Shown here: positions 1 through 9,513 of the stretch, in pieces
Position numbering within the stretch: the stretch's first letter is position 1
Layout: each line of letters begins with the position of its first letter
NCBI RefSeq assembly: GCF_004354045.1
Contig: NZ_SMRT01000006.1
Span: 124,001-188,000, forward strand
Reading direction: 5' to 3'
Length of the DNA: 64,000 nucleotides
Source of the DNA: Paenibacillus piri
GTDB lineage: Bacteria > Bacillota > Bacilli > Paenibacillales > NBRC-103111
Program-made: the position numbers and the translations under genes
Notes under the pieces: model-generated
What the model was told of the DNA's origin: nothing
The model's input: only the letters and a program-made list of their open reading frames with translations
The model's database searches: none

Positions 1-466
1 ACGAATACAGCATATTCGCCAGCTGCAGCCGGTTCAACTGCGTGTCGGGACGGAACGTAAGCTGGCCGTTCGAGCTTAATCCGTACACGCCCCATTGGAA
101 CGAAGTGTCAAAAAGCTCCGAGATTTGCTTATACGCCCAATGGTCCTGCGGCACATCCGCAAAGCCGTTTATTTTGGAAATACCCTGTGCATACAAATTG
201 GGCCGATACGTATCGAACAGCTGGTACATCATTTTCGTCCATTCCGCTTTGCTGATCGGATTGCCGGGCCGGAAAGTCCCGTCCGGATAGCCGCTCAAAA
301 TCTGCCTCTCCGCCATCAGATTAATGGAACCGATCGACCAGCTGTCTTTTTGCGGGTTCACATCGCTGAACGTGACGGCCGCGCGGGCCGCTGATCCCGG
401 AACCATCCAGACTGCCGCCAACAAAACAAGGACCCCTTTTTTGATCGTGCTGCGAATCTTGCTCAT
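1..466 (-). CDS. SLH-domain surface protein, 5' part only
   Basis: The reading frame is open from an ATG at 466 to the window edge, so only about 155 N-terminal residues are visible. The start is set by a GGAGG ribosome site about 7 bases upstream. The protein begins with a short basic stretch and a hydrophobic signal peptide ending near an ARA-A site. Two S-layer-homology modules follow: one begins FSDVNPQKDSW and carries GYPDGTFRPG, the other begins FADVPQDHWAY and carries LTFRPDTQLNR. SLH modules bind pyruvylated secondary wall polymer and anchor exported proteins to the cell surface. The C-terminal function is outside the window. It is divergent from a second SLH protein gene, so the two may form a surface-protein locus. 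Confidence 0.88.
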   Translation of the reverse strand, partial: MSKIRSTIKKGVLVLLAAVWMVPGSAARAAVTFSDVNPQKDSWSIGSINLMAERQILSGYPDGTFRPGNPISKAEWTKMMYQLFDTYRPNLYAQGISKINGFADVPQDHWAYKQISELFDTSFQWGVYGLSSNGQLTFRPDTQLNRLQLANMLYS

Positions 467-768
467 CTCAACAACCTCCAATCTCCCTTTTTATATCGGT
501 CAAATGACGAAAAATGTTTACACGATACGCAAAACTTGCCGGAACTGGCCGCCATTTCAGTCAAAAAAATGCATTTTTCGGGTCAATCCGATTATTTTCC
601 CGATAAAGATAAAATTTTTTGGCTGCAATACCGATATAAACGTTATGGTGAAATGCAGAAAAACGATCATGTTTTGGGGAAGTGTGAATAGGCGGTGATT
701 TTAATTAAGTGATGGTTCGATGCAACGCTGGATGAAGTTGAAAATTGATGAATTAAGGAGCGATACCA
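467..768. other. Divergent intergenic region between two SLH genes
   Basis: About 300 AT-rich bases separate the two divergent surface-protein genes. It must hold promoters for both directions, but I see no clear -35/-10 pair with correct spacing, no RNA gene and no convincing small ORF. The AAGGAG at 755-760 belongs to the right-hand gene. Confidence 0.5.
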
Positions 769-3700
769 TTGACACCAATGAAAAAAATAATAAATTACAT
801 GCTGCTGTTCGCGCTGTTGTTTTCCTTTATACCGGCACCCTACGCCGCTGCAGCTCCGGCTCCGCCGTGCTTGGATACGGACACTTCCGTTGTCAGCTGT
901 CCTCCGCTGGTGCCCAACTATTTTTTCCCGGATGACGGGGAATTAAAGGGAACGGCCAATATGAAGATTTCAACTCCCGAGTCGGCTGATAACCTAAGCC
1001 GCAGCACCGCCAAAATTATGAACTCCGGCAAAATATCGATCGGCGGTACGTTTCAACAGGTAGCGGGCTCGACGATTACGCTGAAGGTGGAGCAGCTCAT
1101 CCGAACTGGTGACGCTTGGGTCGCACAGCCTAACAGAAGCTCCGTCACAACAGTCGGCGCGGTCAATCTGCGCTTCCAGGTCAGCGATGTCGAGCTGTTC
1201 CAGGGCTACAACCGTCTGACGTTTACGGGATCGCAGGGGTCGTCAACGAAAACAGACGTGTTCTATGTTCTCTACGATTCGGCGCCATTGATTAAAAAGA
1301 TGCAGATCAATTCCAACGGCGAGCTGCTTGATTTGAATGAAGGCGCGAGTCTGGTACTGACGAGAAGCGTGGCATATATTCAAGGTACCCTTGAAAATGC
1401 AACGAATTTGACGATCAACGGGGAGAAAGCTTCCGTTCTGGATAACGGCCAATTTTACGGACCGGCGATGAACCTGAAGGCCGGCTTGAACAAATTCGAA
1501 ATTACGCTATCCAACAACACCGACTCGGTTACGGTGAAGCGGCAAGCGTACTATTACGATAAGGATCACCCTTTTACGAATGTCGAGGTCACGCAGGATG
1601 GCGTTAAACAGAGCTTGATCGGCGCAGTGCCTACGTTTACGGGATCGTCCGATATAGCGACGCTGGATCTTGAATTTCTGGCTCCTTACGATACGAAGTC
1701 GTATAACGGGGCGAGCCTCGTCATCAACGCCGGTACGCCGTATTCGATTACCGGTGCTACGGAAACGGTTATTACCAACTCGTACGGCGCTCCTGCCTAC
1801 AGATTGGTTAAAGTAAACGTTCCCGATACGGCGTATCCATTGCAAAAGGATTCGTCGTCGGTGCTTTTGCCAGGCCAACCGGTGAACATTGCGATCAACT
1901 TTACTCCGTCGACAGGCGGTACGCCATGGACGGTTATCGACAAGTTTGAGTTCAAGCTCGCTGCCGGCCAAAAGCTGGTCAGGGGCGCGCGTCTGCTGCC
2001 GAGCTATGACGGCGTCTCCGCAATTGACAATAATACGCCAAGCATGCCGTTAAACGGAGCGGAAGTGAAGACGGACAGCTTCTATATTGTGGTGGATGCG
2101 ACGCAGGATTTGGCGGCCGGAGAGCTTAAGGCGGCTTTGCAGCCTGTAGGCGCGCCGATAACCGTAGGCGAGGTCATTGATCCTGCCACGAGTGCGATCA
2201 GGAAAGTGGTTGGAACGACTAACAATAACGGACAAGTGTTTAAAATTTCCGGTGTGCCGGAAGGCGCCCAAACGATCGCCTTTTCGGTCGGCGCGAACCC
2301 GCCTTCCTATACGGCGAGAGTAACTTATGTATCGAAGCTGTACGTGGAGCTTGACAACTTGTACGACGGGCAGGTCGTTGAAATCGATTCTTCGGTGACC
2401 TCGAATAAGATCGTATTGAGCGGCCGGTATATCGGCTTCGGCAGCGATACAAGGGTTAAAGACGAGAATTTGTACGTCAATAACGTCAATAAAACGCCAT
2501 CGCCATTTGCAACTTATGACCCGACCACCAATGAGTACAATATCAACTCGATGGATTTGAACATCACGCCGTCCGGCCCGCTGTTTATCGGCGAAAACCG
2601 GATTAAGATCACAGTGAATTATACCGATGGCGGGACGACGATTTTACGGAATTATGTGAAGGAAGTCAAATTTTATATCGTCGATAAAAATTTGCCGGCG
2701 GTTATCGATATCAGGCCGTTGACACCGCCGAAGTCGACAAGGGCGCCGCTGACGGATCCGGTTCGCGCCAACTATTTGCCGCCTTCACCGGAGCTGCAGC
2801 TGATCAACGGCGCGTACGTTACGACGCTTGATAAATTCGACTTGTTTATCGAAGGCTCGGGGGCTGACGATGTGACGGTCCGCGAGGGCGCGACCGAGAT
2901 TTTCAAAATGAACCCGTCCTCAACCGTGCCTGCGCCTAACGCTTATTATTCCAGAGCCGATTTTGACGGAAGCCGCAACGGGTTCAAGATTCGTCTTGAC
3001 GACGTACTGATTCCGGCCGGTACGCACACGTACACGATCGTGTTTACGAATAATACGAACGGTGCGACGGCTACCGCGACCTTAACGGTACAAAGCCAGA
3101 ACGTTCCGTACCGCATCCTTTCGCCGGTTGCGAATACGGGCAGCAAAATTATTGTGAACAAAAACTTCGTATTGTTTGATATCGAAGCGGCCGGTGCGAA
3201 GGACGTGCAAATTAACGGGAACTCGGCCAATAAGCGCACCGACTTTACGGACCGATTCGTATACACGTTAACAGGGCTTAAACCGGATACGGATAATAAA
3301 ATTAATGTCGTTATTAAGGGTGCGAGCGCGGATGTGAAGGAAACGATCACAGTCACCTATATGTCCAACCCGGATAAGGGTACGATGTTTATGGAGCCGA
3401 TGGGCGACAAGCATAACGTATTCAACAAAGCGATACAGCTCACTTTCCCGAAAAACAACGCGCTTCGCCGCAAGTTTGACGGCAAGATCGAGCCGAAGGT
3501 CAATTTGTTGTTCGGCATCGCCGATCCCGAGAACGGCAACACCGAGCTCGTCAACGATTACAATCAGGTCGTCGGAACGGATATCGACTCGAGAACGCCG
3601 AATACGCCGACACAGTCGCGAATACCGATCGACAGCTCGCTATCCAGCAAATTCGACCCTGATCTGACGAGACATTTTATTCGCGTATCCGATTATTACT

Positions 3701-4653
3701 GGATATCGGCGGGGATGGGCGAGGCGTCCAAAGTCGGCGCTTCCGACTATAAAGAAGTGACGGGCGGATTGGCGCCGTACTCCACCGAAGGCACCTTCAC
3801 GCGTTACGACGACCGGAGAAAAGTAGTTCCCAGCGAGCGCGGCGTGCTTACGTTGAAGTACGACGACAGCGTAGTTACGACGGCCGCGGCGGAAGTTACC
3901 GTGTTCCTGCTCGATTCGAAAGGCGAATGGAAGAATATCGGCGGTAAAGTCGATGCCAAAGCCAAAACCGTCACCGTGCCGTTCGACGAATTCGGCTATT
4001 ATATGGTAGCCAAACTGAAATACGGCTATAACGATATTTCCAATCACGGATGGGCACGCGACATTTTACAGGCGCTTCTATCCAAAGGCTATATGCCGGC
4101 TTTATCCGGAAACGAGTTTGGGGCTGACGACGATATAACCCGCGGCGAGTTTGCAGGTCTCATCGTTCGTTCGCTCGGTATGAGAATCAACTCGGACGAT
4201 AACAACACGTTCGGCGATATTTTGCCGGGCAGCAACTCGGCGGCGTGGCGTTACGAGGAGATCGAAACGGCGGCACGCGCCGGAATTATTCAAGGCTTCG
4301 ACGGCCAAATCTTCGGCGCCGACAGACCGTTGACACGCGAGCAGGCGGCGGTTATGCTGTCGCGGGCGATGAGCCTCACGCTGCCGATGAACGACGACAA
4401 GCTGAAGGCGAAGATTGAGAAAGCATTCGCGGACAGCGCTAAAATGGACGTATACGCGCTGCCGTCGATCGATGCGATGAATTCCGCCAAGGTTATGGTA
4501 GGCAGCCCGGTCATTTCGCCGATTCCTACCCAGAACAAGCCGCTGATCAACTTCGATCCGAAAAATAAAATGACGAGAGCGCAAGCGGCTCAAATCGCGG
4601 TGCGGCTGCTGCAAAAATATGTAAAAGGCAGCCTGCCGGCTAACTTGTCCTAA
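769..4653 (+). CDS. Large secreted SLH-domain protein
   Basis: This 1294-residue exported protein has a signal peptide (KKIINYMLLFALLFSF, then an Ala-rich cleavage region near residue 28). A long beta-rich region with many Ig-like or adhesin-like stretches follows. Near residues 1085-1285 there are three S-layer-homology modules; the second contains GIIQGFDGQIFGADRPLTRE. It is probably displayed on the cell wall. The start is taken as TTG at 769 because AAGGAG (755-760) sits 8 bases upstream; the ATG at 778 would be 17 bases from it, which is too far. The gene is followed by a strong terminator and seems monocistronic. The central region has no catalytic motif I recognise, so a structural or adhesive role is the best guess. 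Confidence 0.85.
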   Translation: MTPMKKIINYMLLFALLFSFIPAPYAAAAPAPPCLDTDTSVVSCPPLVPNYFFPDDGELKGTANMKISTPESADNLSRSTAKIMNSGKISIGGTFQQVAGSTITLKVEQLIRTGDAWVAQPNRSSVTTVGAVNLRFQVSDVELFQGYNRLTFTGSQGSSTKTDVFYVLYDSAPLIKKMQINSNGELLDLNEGASLVLTRSVAYIQGTLENATNLTINGEKASVLDNGQFYGPAMNLKAGLNKFEITLSNNTDSVTVKRQAYYYDKDHPFTNVEVTQDGVKQSLIGAVPTFTGSSDIATLDLEFLAPYDTKSYNGASLVINAGTPYSITGATETVITNSYGAPAYRLVKVNVPDTAYPLQKDSSSVLLPGQPVNIAINFTPSTGGTPWTVIDKFEFKLAAGQKLVRGARLLPSYDGVSAIDNNTPSMPLNGAEVKTDSFYIVVDATQDLAAGELKAALQPVGAPITVGEVIDPATSAIRKVVGTTNNNGQVFKISGVPEGAQTIAFSVGANPPSYTARVTYVSKLYVELDNLYDGQVVEIDSSVTSNKIVLSGRYIGFGSDTRVKDENLYVNNVNKTPSPFATYDPTTNEYNINSMDLNITPSGPLFIGENRIKITVNYTDGGTTILRNYVKEVKFYIVDKNLPAVIDIRPLTPPKSTRAPLTDPVRANYLPPSPELQLINGAYVTTLDKFDLFIEGSGADDVTVREGATEIFKMNPSSTVPAPNAYYSRADFDGSRNGFKIRLDDVLIPAGTHTYTIVFTNNTNGATATATLTVQSQNVPYRILSPVANTGSKIIVNKNFVLFDIEAAGAKDVQINGNSANKRTDFTDRFVYTLTGLKPDTDNKINVVIKGASADVKETITVTYMSNPDKGTMFMEPMGDKHNVFNKAIQLTFPKNNALRRKFDGKIEPKVNLLFGIADPENGNTELVNDYNQVVGTDIDSRTPNTPTQSRIPIDSSLSSKFDPDLTRHFIRVSDYYWISAGMGEASKVGASDYKEVTGGLAPYSTEGTFTRYDDRRKVVPSERGVLTLKYDDSVVTTAAAEVTVFLLDSKGEWKNIGGKVDAKAKTVTVPFDEFGYYMVAKLKYGYNDISNHGWARDILQALLSKGYMPALSGNEFGADDDITRGEFAGLIVRSLGMRINSDDNNTFGDILPGSNSAAWRYEEIETAARAGIIQGFDGQIFGADRPLTREQAAVMLSRAMSLTLPMNDDKLKAKIEKAFADSAKMDVYALPSIDAMNSAKVMVGSPVISPIPTQNKPLINFDPKNKMTRAQAAQIAVRLLQKYVKGSLPANLS

Positions 4654-4672
4654 TCGCTGAACGTAACAATCA

Positions 4673-4722
4673 AGAGGCAGCCCCGGGGTCATGAAATTGA
4701 CTTGGGGCTGCCTCTTTTTTTG
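4673..4722 (+). terminator. Rho-independent terminator of the SLH gene
   Basis: The 12-bp arms AGAGGCAGCCCC (4673-4684) and GGGGCTGCCTCT (4704-4715) pair perfectly and are followed by seven T. Confidence 0.95.
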
Positions 4723-4859
4723 TTTCGAAATGATGCACAGCAAACAGCCCGACTCTGCCTTGCGGCGCAAGGAGAGGTTGGGCTGCCGCTGCAACAGCCC
4801 TTCAAGCGGTATCGCTTCAAAGGCTTGCAGTATGTGGGGAGGAACAGCGGCTGTCGCGT

Positions 4860-5882
4860 TTAAGCTTTTTTCGTGCTGCCTCTGATGATCAGCTCAGGTT
4901 TCTGAATCAGCGCGGTCGGGGCGTTATCGCGGCCGTTGATGCGCTGCAGCAGCATATTGACGAGCGTATTGCCCTGCCATATCGTATCTTGTCCGACGGT
5001 AGTCAGGCTGGGCCGCGTATTGCGGAAAAAATCCGGATAACCGAACGCAATTAGCGATACGTCGTCAGGTATTTGAATCCCTTTATCGGTTAAAGCGTTT
5101 AATGCGGCAATCGACGTAACCTCGTTGGAGAGCAGCAGCGCACTTGGCGATTCGCGTAAAAATAAATCGTTAATAAAATTATAGCTGTTCTCCATATCGC
5201 CGGGCGTTCGCAATACCATCGATTCCTCGAATGGAATCCGGTATTCTTCGAGAGCTTTCTTGAAGCCGCTGATCCGCTGCAAATTGAAGGAAAGCACCTT
5301 GCCTTTAACGTCCCCGACAACAAGCTTGATGTGCCTGTGGCCCAGGTCGAGCAAATATTTGGCGGCGATGTAGCCCCCTTCAAAATCGTCGAACGTAACA
5401 TAACAATCGCTGCGTTTCTCGGAATATCTCATGTTGAACACGTATGGGATGCCGGCATTGTCCAACACTTCGTGCAGCGGGTCGTCAATCGTAGCGCCGA
5501 GCACAATAAACCCGTCCACCGCATGCCGCATCAAAATATTATCGTACGATTTGTACTCGACACCGGCAGAGGTGATCAGCAGGATGTGATAGCCTTCGCT
5601 TTGCGCTTTTTCGGAAATCGCCTTAATGATAGCGGGATAGTTCGGGTTCATGATGACTTCGCTGATTTGCTGTTGAGATACGACCAGACCGAGGATATGG
5701 CTTTTCCCGGATTTTAAGGAACGGGCGGAATTGCTCGGGGTATACCCCAATACCCGAATCGCTTCAAGCACCTTATCTTTCGTTTTTGGGCTGACAAGGG
5801 GCGAATTGTTAATGACGCGTGAAACCGTAGATTTGGTTGTGTTCGCATATTTGGCGACGTCGATTATCGTAACTCGATTCAA
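4860..5882 (-). CDS. LacI-family transcriptional regulator
   Basis: A LacI/GalR repressor of about 340 residues. The N-terminal helix-turn-helix reads TIIDVAKYANTTKSTVSRV, followed by a hinge helix (SARSLKSGKSHILG) and a periplasmic-binding-protein-like sugar-sensing domain (about residues 60-330). I place the start at a TTG (5882) just before NRVTIIDV, with GGGTGGTG about 8 bases upstream. An ATG at 5954 would add 24 residues that do not resemble the family and would run through the operator at 5903-5918. It is divergent from a carbohydrate ABC importer operon and probably represses it. The operator-like site next to its own start suggests autoregulation. The inducer sugar cannot be read from sequence. 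Confidence 0.92.
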   Translation of the reverse strand: MNRVTIIDVAKYANTTKSTVSRVINNSPLVSPKTKDKVLEAIRVLGYTPSNSARSLKSGKSHILGLVVSQQQISEVIMNPNYPAIIKAISEKAQSEGYHILLITSAGVEYKSYDNILMRHAVDGFIVLGATIDDPLHEVLDNAGIPYVFNMRYSEKRSDCYVTFDDFEGGYIAAKYLLDLGHRHIKLVVGDVKGKVLSFNLQRISGFKKALEEYRIPFEESMVLRTPGDMENSYNFINDLFLRESPSALLLSNEVTSIAALNALTDKGIQIPDDVSLIAFGYPDFFRNTRPSLTTVGQDTIWQGNTLVNMLLQRINGRDNAPTALIQKPELIIRGSTKKA

Positions 5883-5902
5883 TAGTTCACCACCCCTATG
5901 TT

Positions 5903-5918
5903 TTGAAACCGTTCCCAA
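5903..5918. promoter_or_regulatory. Operator / cre-like site upstream of the LacI-family gene
   Basis: TTGAAACCGTTCCCAA shares the ACCGTTCCCA core with two sites near the ABC operon. Positions 5904-5917 also match the CcpA cre consensus TGWAANCGNTNWCA at 13 of 14 positions, so either autoregulation by the local repressor or catabolite control by CcpA is possible. Confidence 0.6.
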
Positions 5919-6000
5919 TATGTCAATTATAAAGGGGTGGAATTGACAAATCAATTGCTTTTTACAAACAGGCTTTCACGACTTTTTTGAAAAAATAGTA

Positions 6001-6029
6001 TTGACAATGCAATTTATTATTTATAAAAT
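6001..6029 (+). promoter_or_regulatory. Promoter of the sugar ABC operon
   Basis: A perfect -35 TTGACA (6001-6006) is spaced 17 bases from a -10 TAAAAT (6024-6029). An operator-like repeat begins about 20 bases downstream, as expected for a repressible promoter. The leader to the first gene is then over 300 bases. From 6180 to 6375 I see only the ribosome site before 6376 and no gene. Confidence 0.75.
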
Positions 6030-6050
6030 CGGAAATGTAATCGGTTTCTT

Positions 6051-6070
6051 GGTACCGTTCCCATCAATGT
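6051..6070. promoter_or_regulatory. Operator copy 1 for the sugar operon
   Basis: GGTACCGTTCCCAT followed by CAATGT is an imperfect palindrome (GGTACCGTTCC) just downstream of the promoter. It repeats almost exactly at 6159. Confidence 0.65.
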
Positions 6071-6158
6071 TTAATAATTAATATTTTATTATAATGCTGT
6101 ATTTACATATAATCGACTTTAAATTACATAAATCGTGTTTATATTTATCGATTTTAAT

Positions 6159-6178
6159 GGTACCGTTCCCATTAATGT
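6159..6178. promoter_or_regulatory. Operator copy 2 for the sugar operon
   Basis: GGTACCGTTCCCAT followed by TAATGT matches copy 1 at all but one of 20 positions. The two are 108 bases apart in the leader. Two spaced operators fit LacI-family repression by looping or roadblock; this is inference. Confidence 0.65.
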
Positions 6179-6375
6179 CGAGATGAGGTCGCCATGATCC
6201 GCCATGCAGGACTTTGGGCCCGACTCGTGTGGAGAAAGTGTAAGCAATTATAACCCAAGCCAAACTTGGTGCTTATAGTACGTCTGCGTAACGGACGAAG
6301 GGCGGATAGAGGAGGGTCCGCGGAGAACTGGCACGTTATGCAGCACATTATCAAGATAATAAGGGAGGTTTACGA

Positions 6376-7701
6376 ATGCATACAAAAGTATTCAAACGTA
6401 CATGCATTATCTTGACTTCTTTATTCGCTTTAACCGCTTGCTCGCTTCCAGCCAATAAAGACAGCGCTTCACGGAACAAAGGCGAGGACCCGAAGTCCGG
6501 CGTTGCCGAAATTACGTTTTGGCATAATTGGTCCACAGGTCCGTCCGGCGATTCCATAACGAAATCGGTCGAAGCGTTCAACAAGTCTCATCCGAACATC
6601 AAGGTGAAGCCGGTATATGTAGCGACCGACGGCGGCGATTCGGTTACCTCCAAATTGCTGACCGCCGTTGCAGGAGGGAATCCGCCCGATGTCATGCTGG
6701 CAAGCCGCTACGGCGTTGCGGAATATATGGATGCGGTGACCCTGTTGAACGAGCGGGCCGAAAAGGACAAAATTACGGAATCGATGTTCTACAAATGGGC
6801 CTGGGACGAATCGATTTACGACGGGAAGCTGCTCGGCATTCCGTATGACGGAACGGCGAGAGCGCTTTTTTACAATAAAGACCACTTCAAGGAAGCGGGC
6901 CTGGACCCGGAAAAACCGCCGACTACGATTGCCGAATTGGAGGAAGCGGCCAAAAAATTGACCAAAAAAGAAGGCAATAAGTTTACCCGCTTCGGGTTGA
7001 TTCCGTGGTACGGGGAAGGCTGGGTATATTCATGGGGCTGGGCGTTCGGCGGCTCGTTCCTGGACGGGAAGGCCGGCAAAGTGACGGCGAACGATCCCAA
7101 TATTGTAAAAGCGCTTGAGTGGGAAACGAATTTTGCCAAGCAGTATGGCATTCAGGATGTGACAAGCTTCACGAGCTCAGCCGGCACGAATGCGACCAAT
7201 CCGTTTATTACCGGACAGCTGTCGATGATGGTGAACGGCAACTGGATGATTTCCCAGATCGACCAGTACAACCCCAAGCTCAATTACGGAATCAGCTACA
7301 TCCCGACGCCAACCGGCAAAGATTTCAACACGTTCGTGGGCGGCCGCGTGCTGATTATTCCGAAGGGCGTAAAAAACCAGGATGCTGCATGGGAGTTTAT
7401 TAAATGGATGTGCACCAGCGAGGAAGGACAAAGCTTGAAGAAAATTACCGGCGAATTTGCCGCCATTCCGGCCATTAATAAAAAAATGTACGCCGATGAC
7501 CGGAGACAGGATAAATTTTTGGAGGTGCTGCCTAACGGAAAAAACCGCCCTGTTGTGCTGGCTGGCAACATGATGTGGGATGAGCTGGCCAAAGCGCCTG
7601 ACCTGGTCAATAACGGCAAGGGAACAGCCAAAGAAGTGCTCGATCAAATAACGAAAAAGGTCAATGACGAAATCGATAAGAAAAAAGCTCAGCAGAAATG
7701 A
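6376..7701 (+). CDS. Sugar ABC transporter substrate-binding lipoprotein
   Basis: This 441-residue extracytoplasmic binding protein of the MalE/UgpB type (solute-binding family 1) delivers a carbohydrate to the two permeases encoded next. It has a lipoprotein signal peptide with lipobox LTAC (Cys at residue 22), so it is anchored to the outer face of the membrane. The first mature strand, ITFWHNW, and the later WKWMCTSEEGQ-like region are typical of the family. The start ATG has GGGAGG upstream. It is first in a four-gene operon controlled by the divergent LacI-type regulator. No ATPase gene is present, so the importer probably borrows a shared MsmX-type ATPase, as is common in Firmicutes. 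The ligand is unknown. Confidence 0.93.
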   Translation: MHTKVFKRTCIILTSLFALTACSLPANKDSASRNKGEDPKSGVAEITFWHNWSTGPSGDSITKSVEAFNKSHPNIKVKPVYVATDGGDSVTSKLLTAVAGGNPPDVMLASRYGVAEYMDAVTLLNERAEKDKITESMFYKWAWDESIYDGKLLGIPYDGTARALFYNKDHFKEAGLDPEKPPTTIAELEEAAKKLTKKEGNKFTRFGLIPWYGEGWVYSWGWAFGGSFLDGKAGKVTANDPNIVKALEWETNFAKQYGIQDVTSFTSSAGTNATNPFITGQLSMMVNGNWMISQIDQYNPKLNYGISYIPTPTGKDFNTFVGGRVLIIPKGVKNQDAAWEFIKWMCTSEEGQSLKKITGEFAAIPAINKKMYADDRRQDKFLEVLPNGKNRPVVLAGNMMWDELAKAPDLVNNGKGTAKEVLDQITKKVNDEIDKKKAQQK

Positions 7702-7723
7702 CGAACGGGAGGAATGAAGCGGT

Positions 7724-8635
7724 ATGTCGCCAAAGTCAGCGGTGAGCGGAAACATCGAAAGAAGCAGAGCTAAATACGCGTATCTGTTCATTGCCCCCTG
7801 GGTAGTCGGGCTGCTGTTATTTTACGCTTACCCCTTGCTCGGCTCCGTCTATTACAGTTTCACCAACTATAATATCGTCAGCGAAACGACCTGGGTCGGT
7901 CTCGCCAACTATCGCGATCTTTTGAAAGATCATCTGTTTTGGACCGGCATCAAGAACACCTTGATTTACGCTGCAATCGAAGTGCCGCTGAGCGTACTCA
8001 TCGGTGTGCTGCTTGCGCTTCTGCTGAACGTGCCTATTCGGTGCCGCGGGTTATTCAGGACTGTGTTTTTCCTCCCTACTCTGGTCCCGATTGTCGCTAC
8101 ATCCATTGTGTGGGAATGGCTGCTGAATCCGCAGTTCGGCCTCGTCAATTCGAAGCTTGACCTGCTCGGCATCAAAGGACCGGGCTGGTTGGGCGACCCG
8201 CTCTGGTCGAAGCCGTCTCTCATTCTGATGTCCTTATGGGGAATCGGCAATGCAGTGATCATTTATTTGGCGGGGCTGCAGGATATTTCCAAAGATTATT
8301 ACGAAGCCGCGGACATCGACGGCGCCAGCGCGTTGAAAAAAGCCCGGCACATTACGCTGCCTTTGTTGACGCCGGTTATCTTTTTCAACATGGTGATGGG
8401 CATTATTAACGCTTTGCAGGTGTTTACGCTGCCCTACGCGATCACGTACGGAACCGGGAAGCCGGCCGATTCGCTCCTGTTCTACAGCATGTATCTGTAC
8501 AACAACGCATTCTTATATATGAAGATGGGCTATGCTTCGGCGATGGCATGGATCATGTTCGTCATCATTATAGCTATCACCTTGTGGGTGTTCAAGCTAT
8601 CCAGCAAATGGGTTTATTACCAAGGGGACGATTGA
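7724..8635 (+). CDS. Sugar ABC transporter permease (MalF/UgpA type)
   Basis: A 303-residue inner-membrane permease with six predicted transmembrane helices. The first helix is APWVVGLLLFYAYPLLGSVYY. The conserved cytoplasmic EAA loop reads EAADIDGASALKKARHITLPLLTP (residues about 192-215) and contacts the ATPase. It forms a heterodimer with the next gene product. It starts 22 bases after the binding-protein gene, with GGGAGG upstream. Confidence 0.93.
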   Translation: MSPKSAVSGNIERSRAKYAYLFIAPWVVGLLLFYAYPLLGSVYYSFTNYNIVSETTWVGLANYRDLLKDHLFWTGIKNTLIYAAIEVPLSVLIGVLLALLLNVPIRCRGLFRTVFFLPTLVPIVATSIVWEWLLNPQFGLVNSKLDLLGIKGPGWLGDPLWSKPSLILMSLWGIGNAVIIYLAGLQDISKDYYEAADIDGASALKKARHITLPLLTPVIFFNMVMGIINALQVFTLPYAITYGTGKPADSLLFYSMYLYNNAFLYMKMGYASAMAWIMFVIIIAITLWVFKLSSKWVYYQGDD

Positions 8636-8654
8636 AAAAGGAGGGGACGACGCT

Positions 8655-9488
8655 GTGAAGAAGTCGATTGTAGCTGTGCCTTCGCTGGTTGTTTATGCGC
8701 TGCTTCTCGTTTCCGGCTTTCTGTTCCTGCTCCCTTTCTTGTGGATGGTGTCCACCTCCTTGAAGCCGAGCACCCAATTGTTCGTGTATCCGCCTGTTTG
8801 GCTGCCGGAGCCGTTCGAATGGTCGAATTATTATAAGGCAGTGACGACCGTACCGTTTTTCGCTTATTTGCAAAATACGGTCATCGTCGCCTGCTGCGCT
8901 ACTTTAGGGGTTGTCATCTCCTGCCCGTTGGCCGGGTACAGCTTTGCCAGATTGCAGTGGAGAGGCCGGGACACGCTATTCCTCGTCACGTTGGCCGTAT
9001 TGATGGTGCCGAGCCAGGTCACGATGGTGTCCTTGTTCATCATATTTTCAAAGCTTAATTTGGTAGGGACGTTTTATCCGTTGATTTTGCCCAGCTTCTT
9101 TGGGGCTCCGTTCTTTATATTCCTTATGAGACAGTTTTTTAAGCAGCTGCCGAAAAGCCTGGAGGATGCGGCGAGAATCGACGGATGCTCCGAAATCCGG
9201 ATTTATACGCGCGTTATGCTGCCCTTATGCCAGCCGGCGATATTGACGATTGCGTTGTTCCAGTTCATGCACTCGTGGAACGACTTCGTAGGCCCGCTCA
9301 TTTATTTGAGCGATGAAAGACTGTATACGCTTCAGCTCGGCTTGCAGCAATTCAAGCAGGCCTACCATACGGAATGGAGCCAACTGATGGCCGCCTCCGT
9401 ATTGGTCGCGGTTCCGATCATCGTGTTTTACTTTTTTGTCCAGAGGTCCTTTATCCAAGGGATTACCTTCGGGGGCATAAAAGGATAA
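8655..9488 (+). CDS. Sugar ABC transporter permease (MalG/UgpE type)
   Basis: A 277-residue partner permease with six predicted helices and the EAA loop EDAARIDGCSEIRIYTRVMLP near residue 177. It begins at GTG (8655), with AGGAGGGGAC upstream that overlaps the end of the previous gene. It ends in GITFGGIKG, the usual terminus of this family. It is translationally close-coupled with the first permease. Confidence 0.93.
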   Translation: MKKSIVAVPSLVVYALLLVSGFLFLLPFLWMVSTSLKPSTQLFVYPPVWLPEPFEWSNYYKAVTTVPFFAYLQNTVIVACCATLGVVISCPLAGYSFARLQWRGRDTLFLVTLAVLMVPSQVTMVSLFIIFSKLNLVGTFYPLILPSFFGAPFFIFLMRQFFKQLPKSLEDAARIDGCSEIRIYTRVMLPLCQPAILTIALFQFMHSWNDFVGPLIYLSDERLYTLQLGLQQFKQAYHTEWSQLMAASVLVAVPIIVFYFFVQRSFIQGITFGGIKG

Positions 9489-9513
9489 CGATAAAAAGGA
9501 TGGAGGAAGTAAC

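Noticed and set aside
4691-4885. Small ORF downstream of the SLH gene
   Set aside because: It begins inside the terminator hairpin and has no ribosome site or family resemblance.
5883-5954. Longer LacI-family start at ATG 5954
   Set aside because: It would run through the operator-like site and add an N-terminus unlike the family; TTG 5882 has a proper ribosome site.
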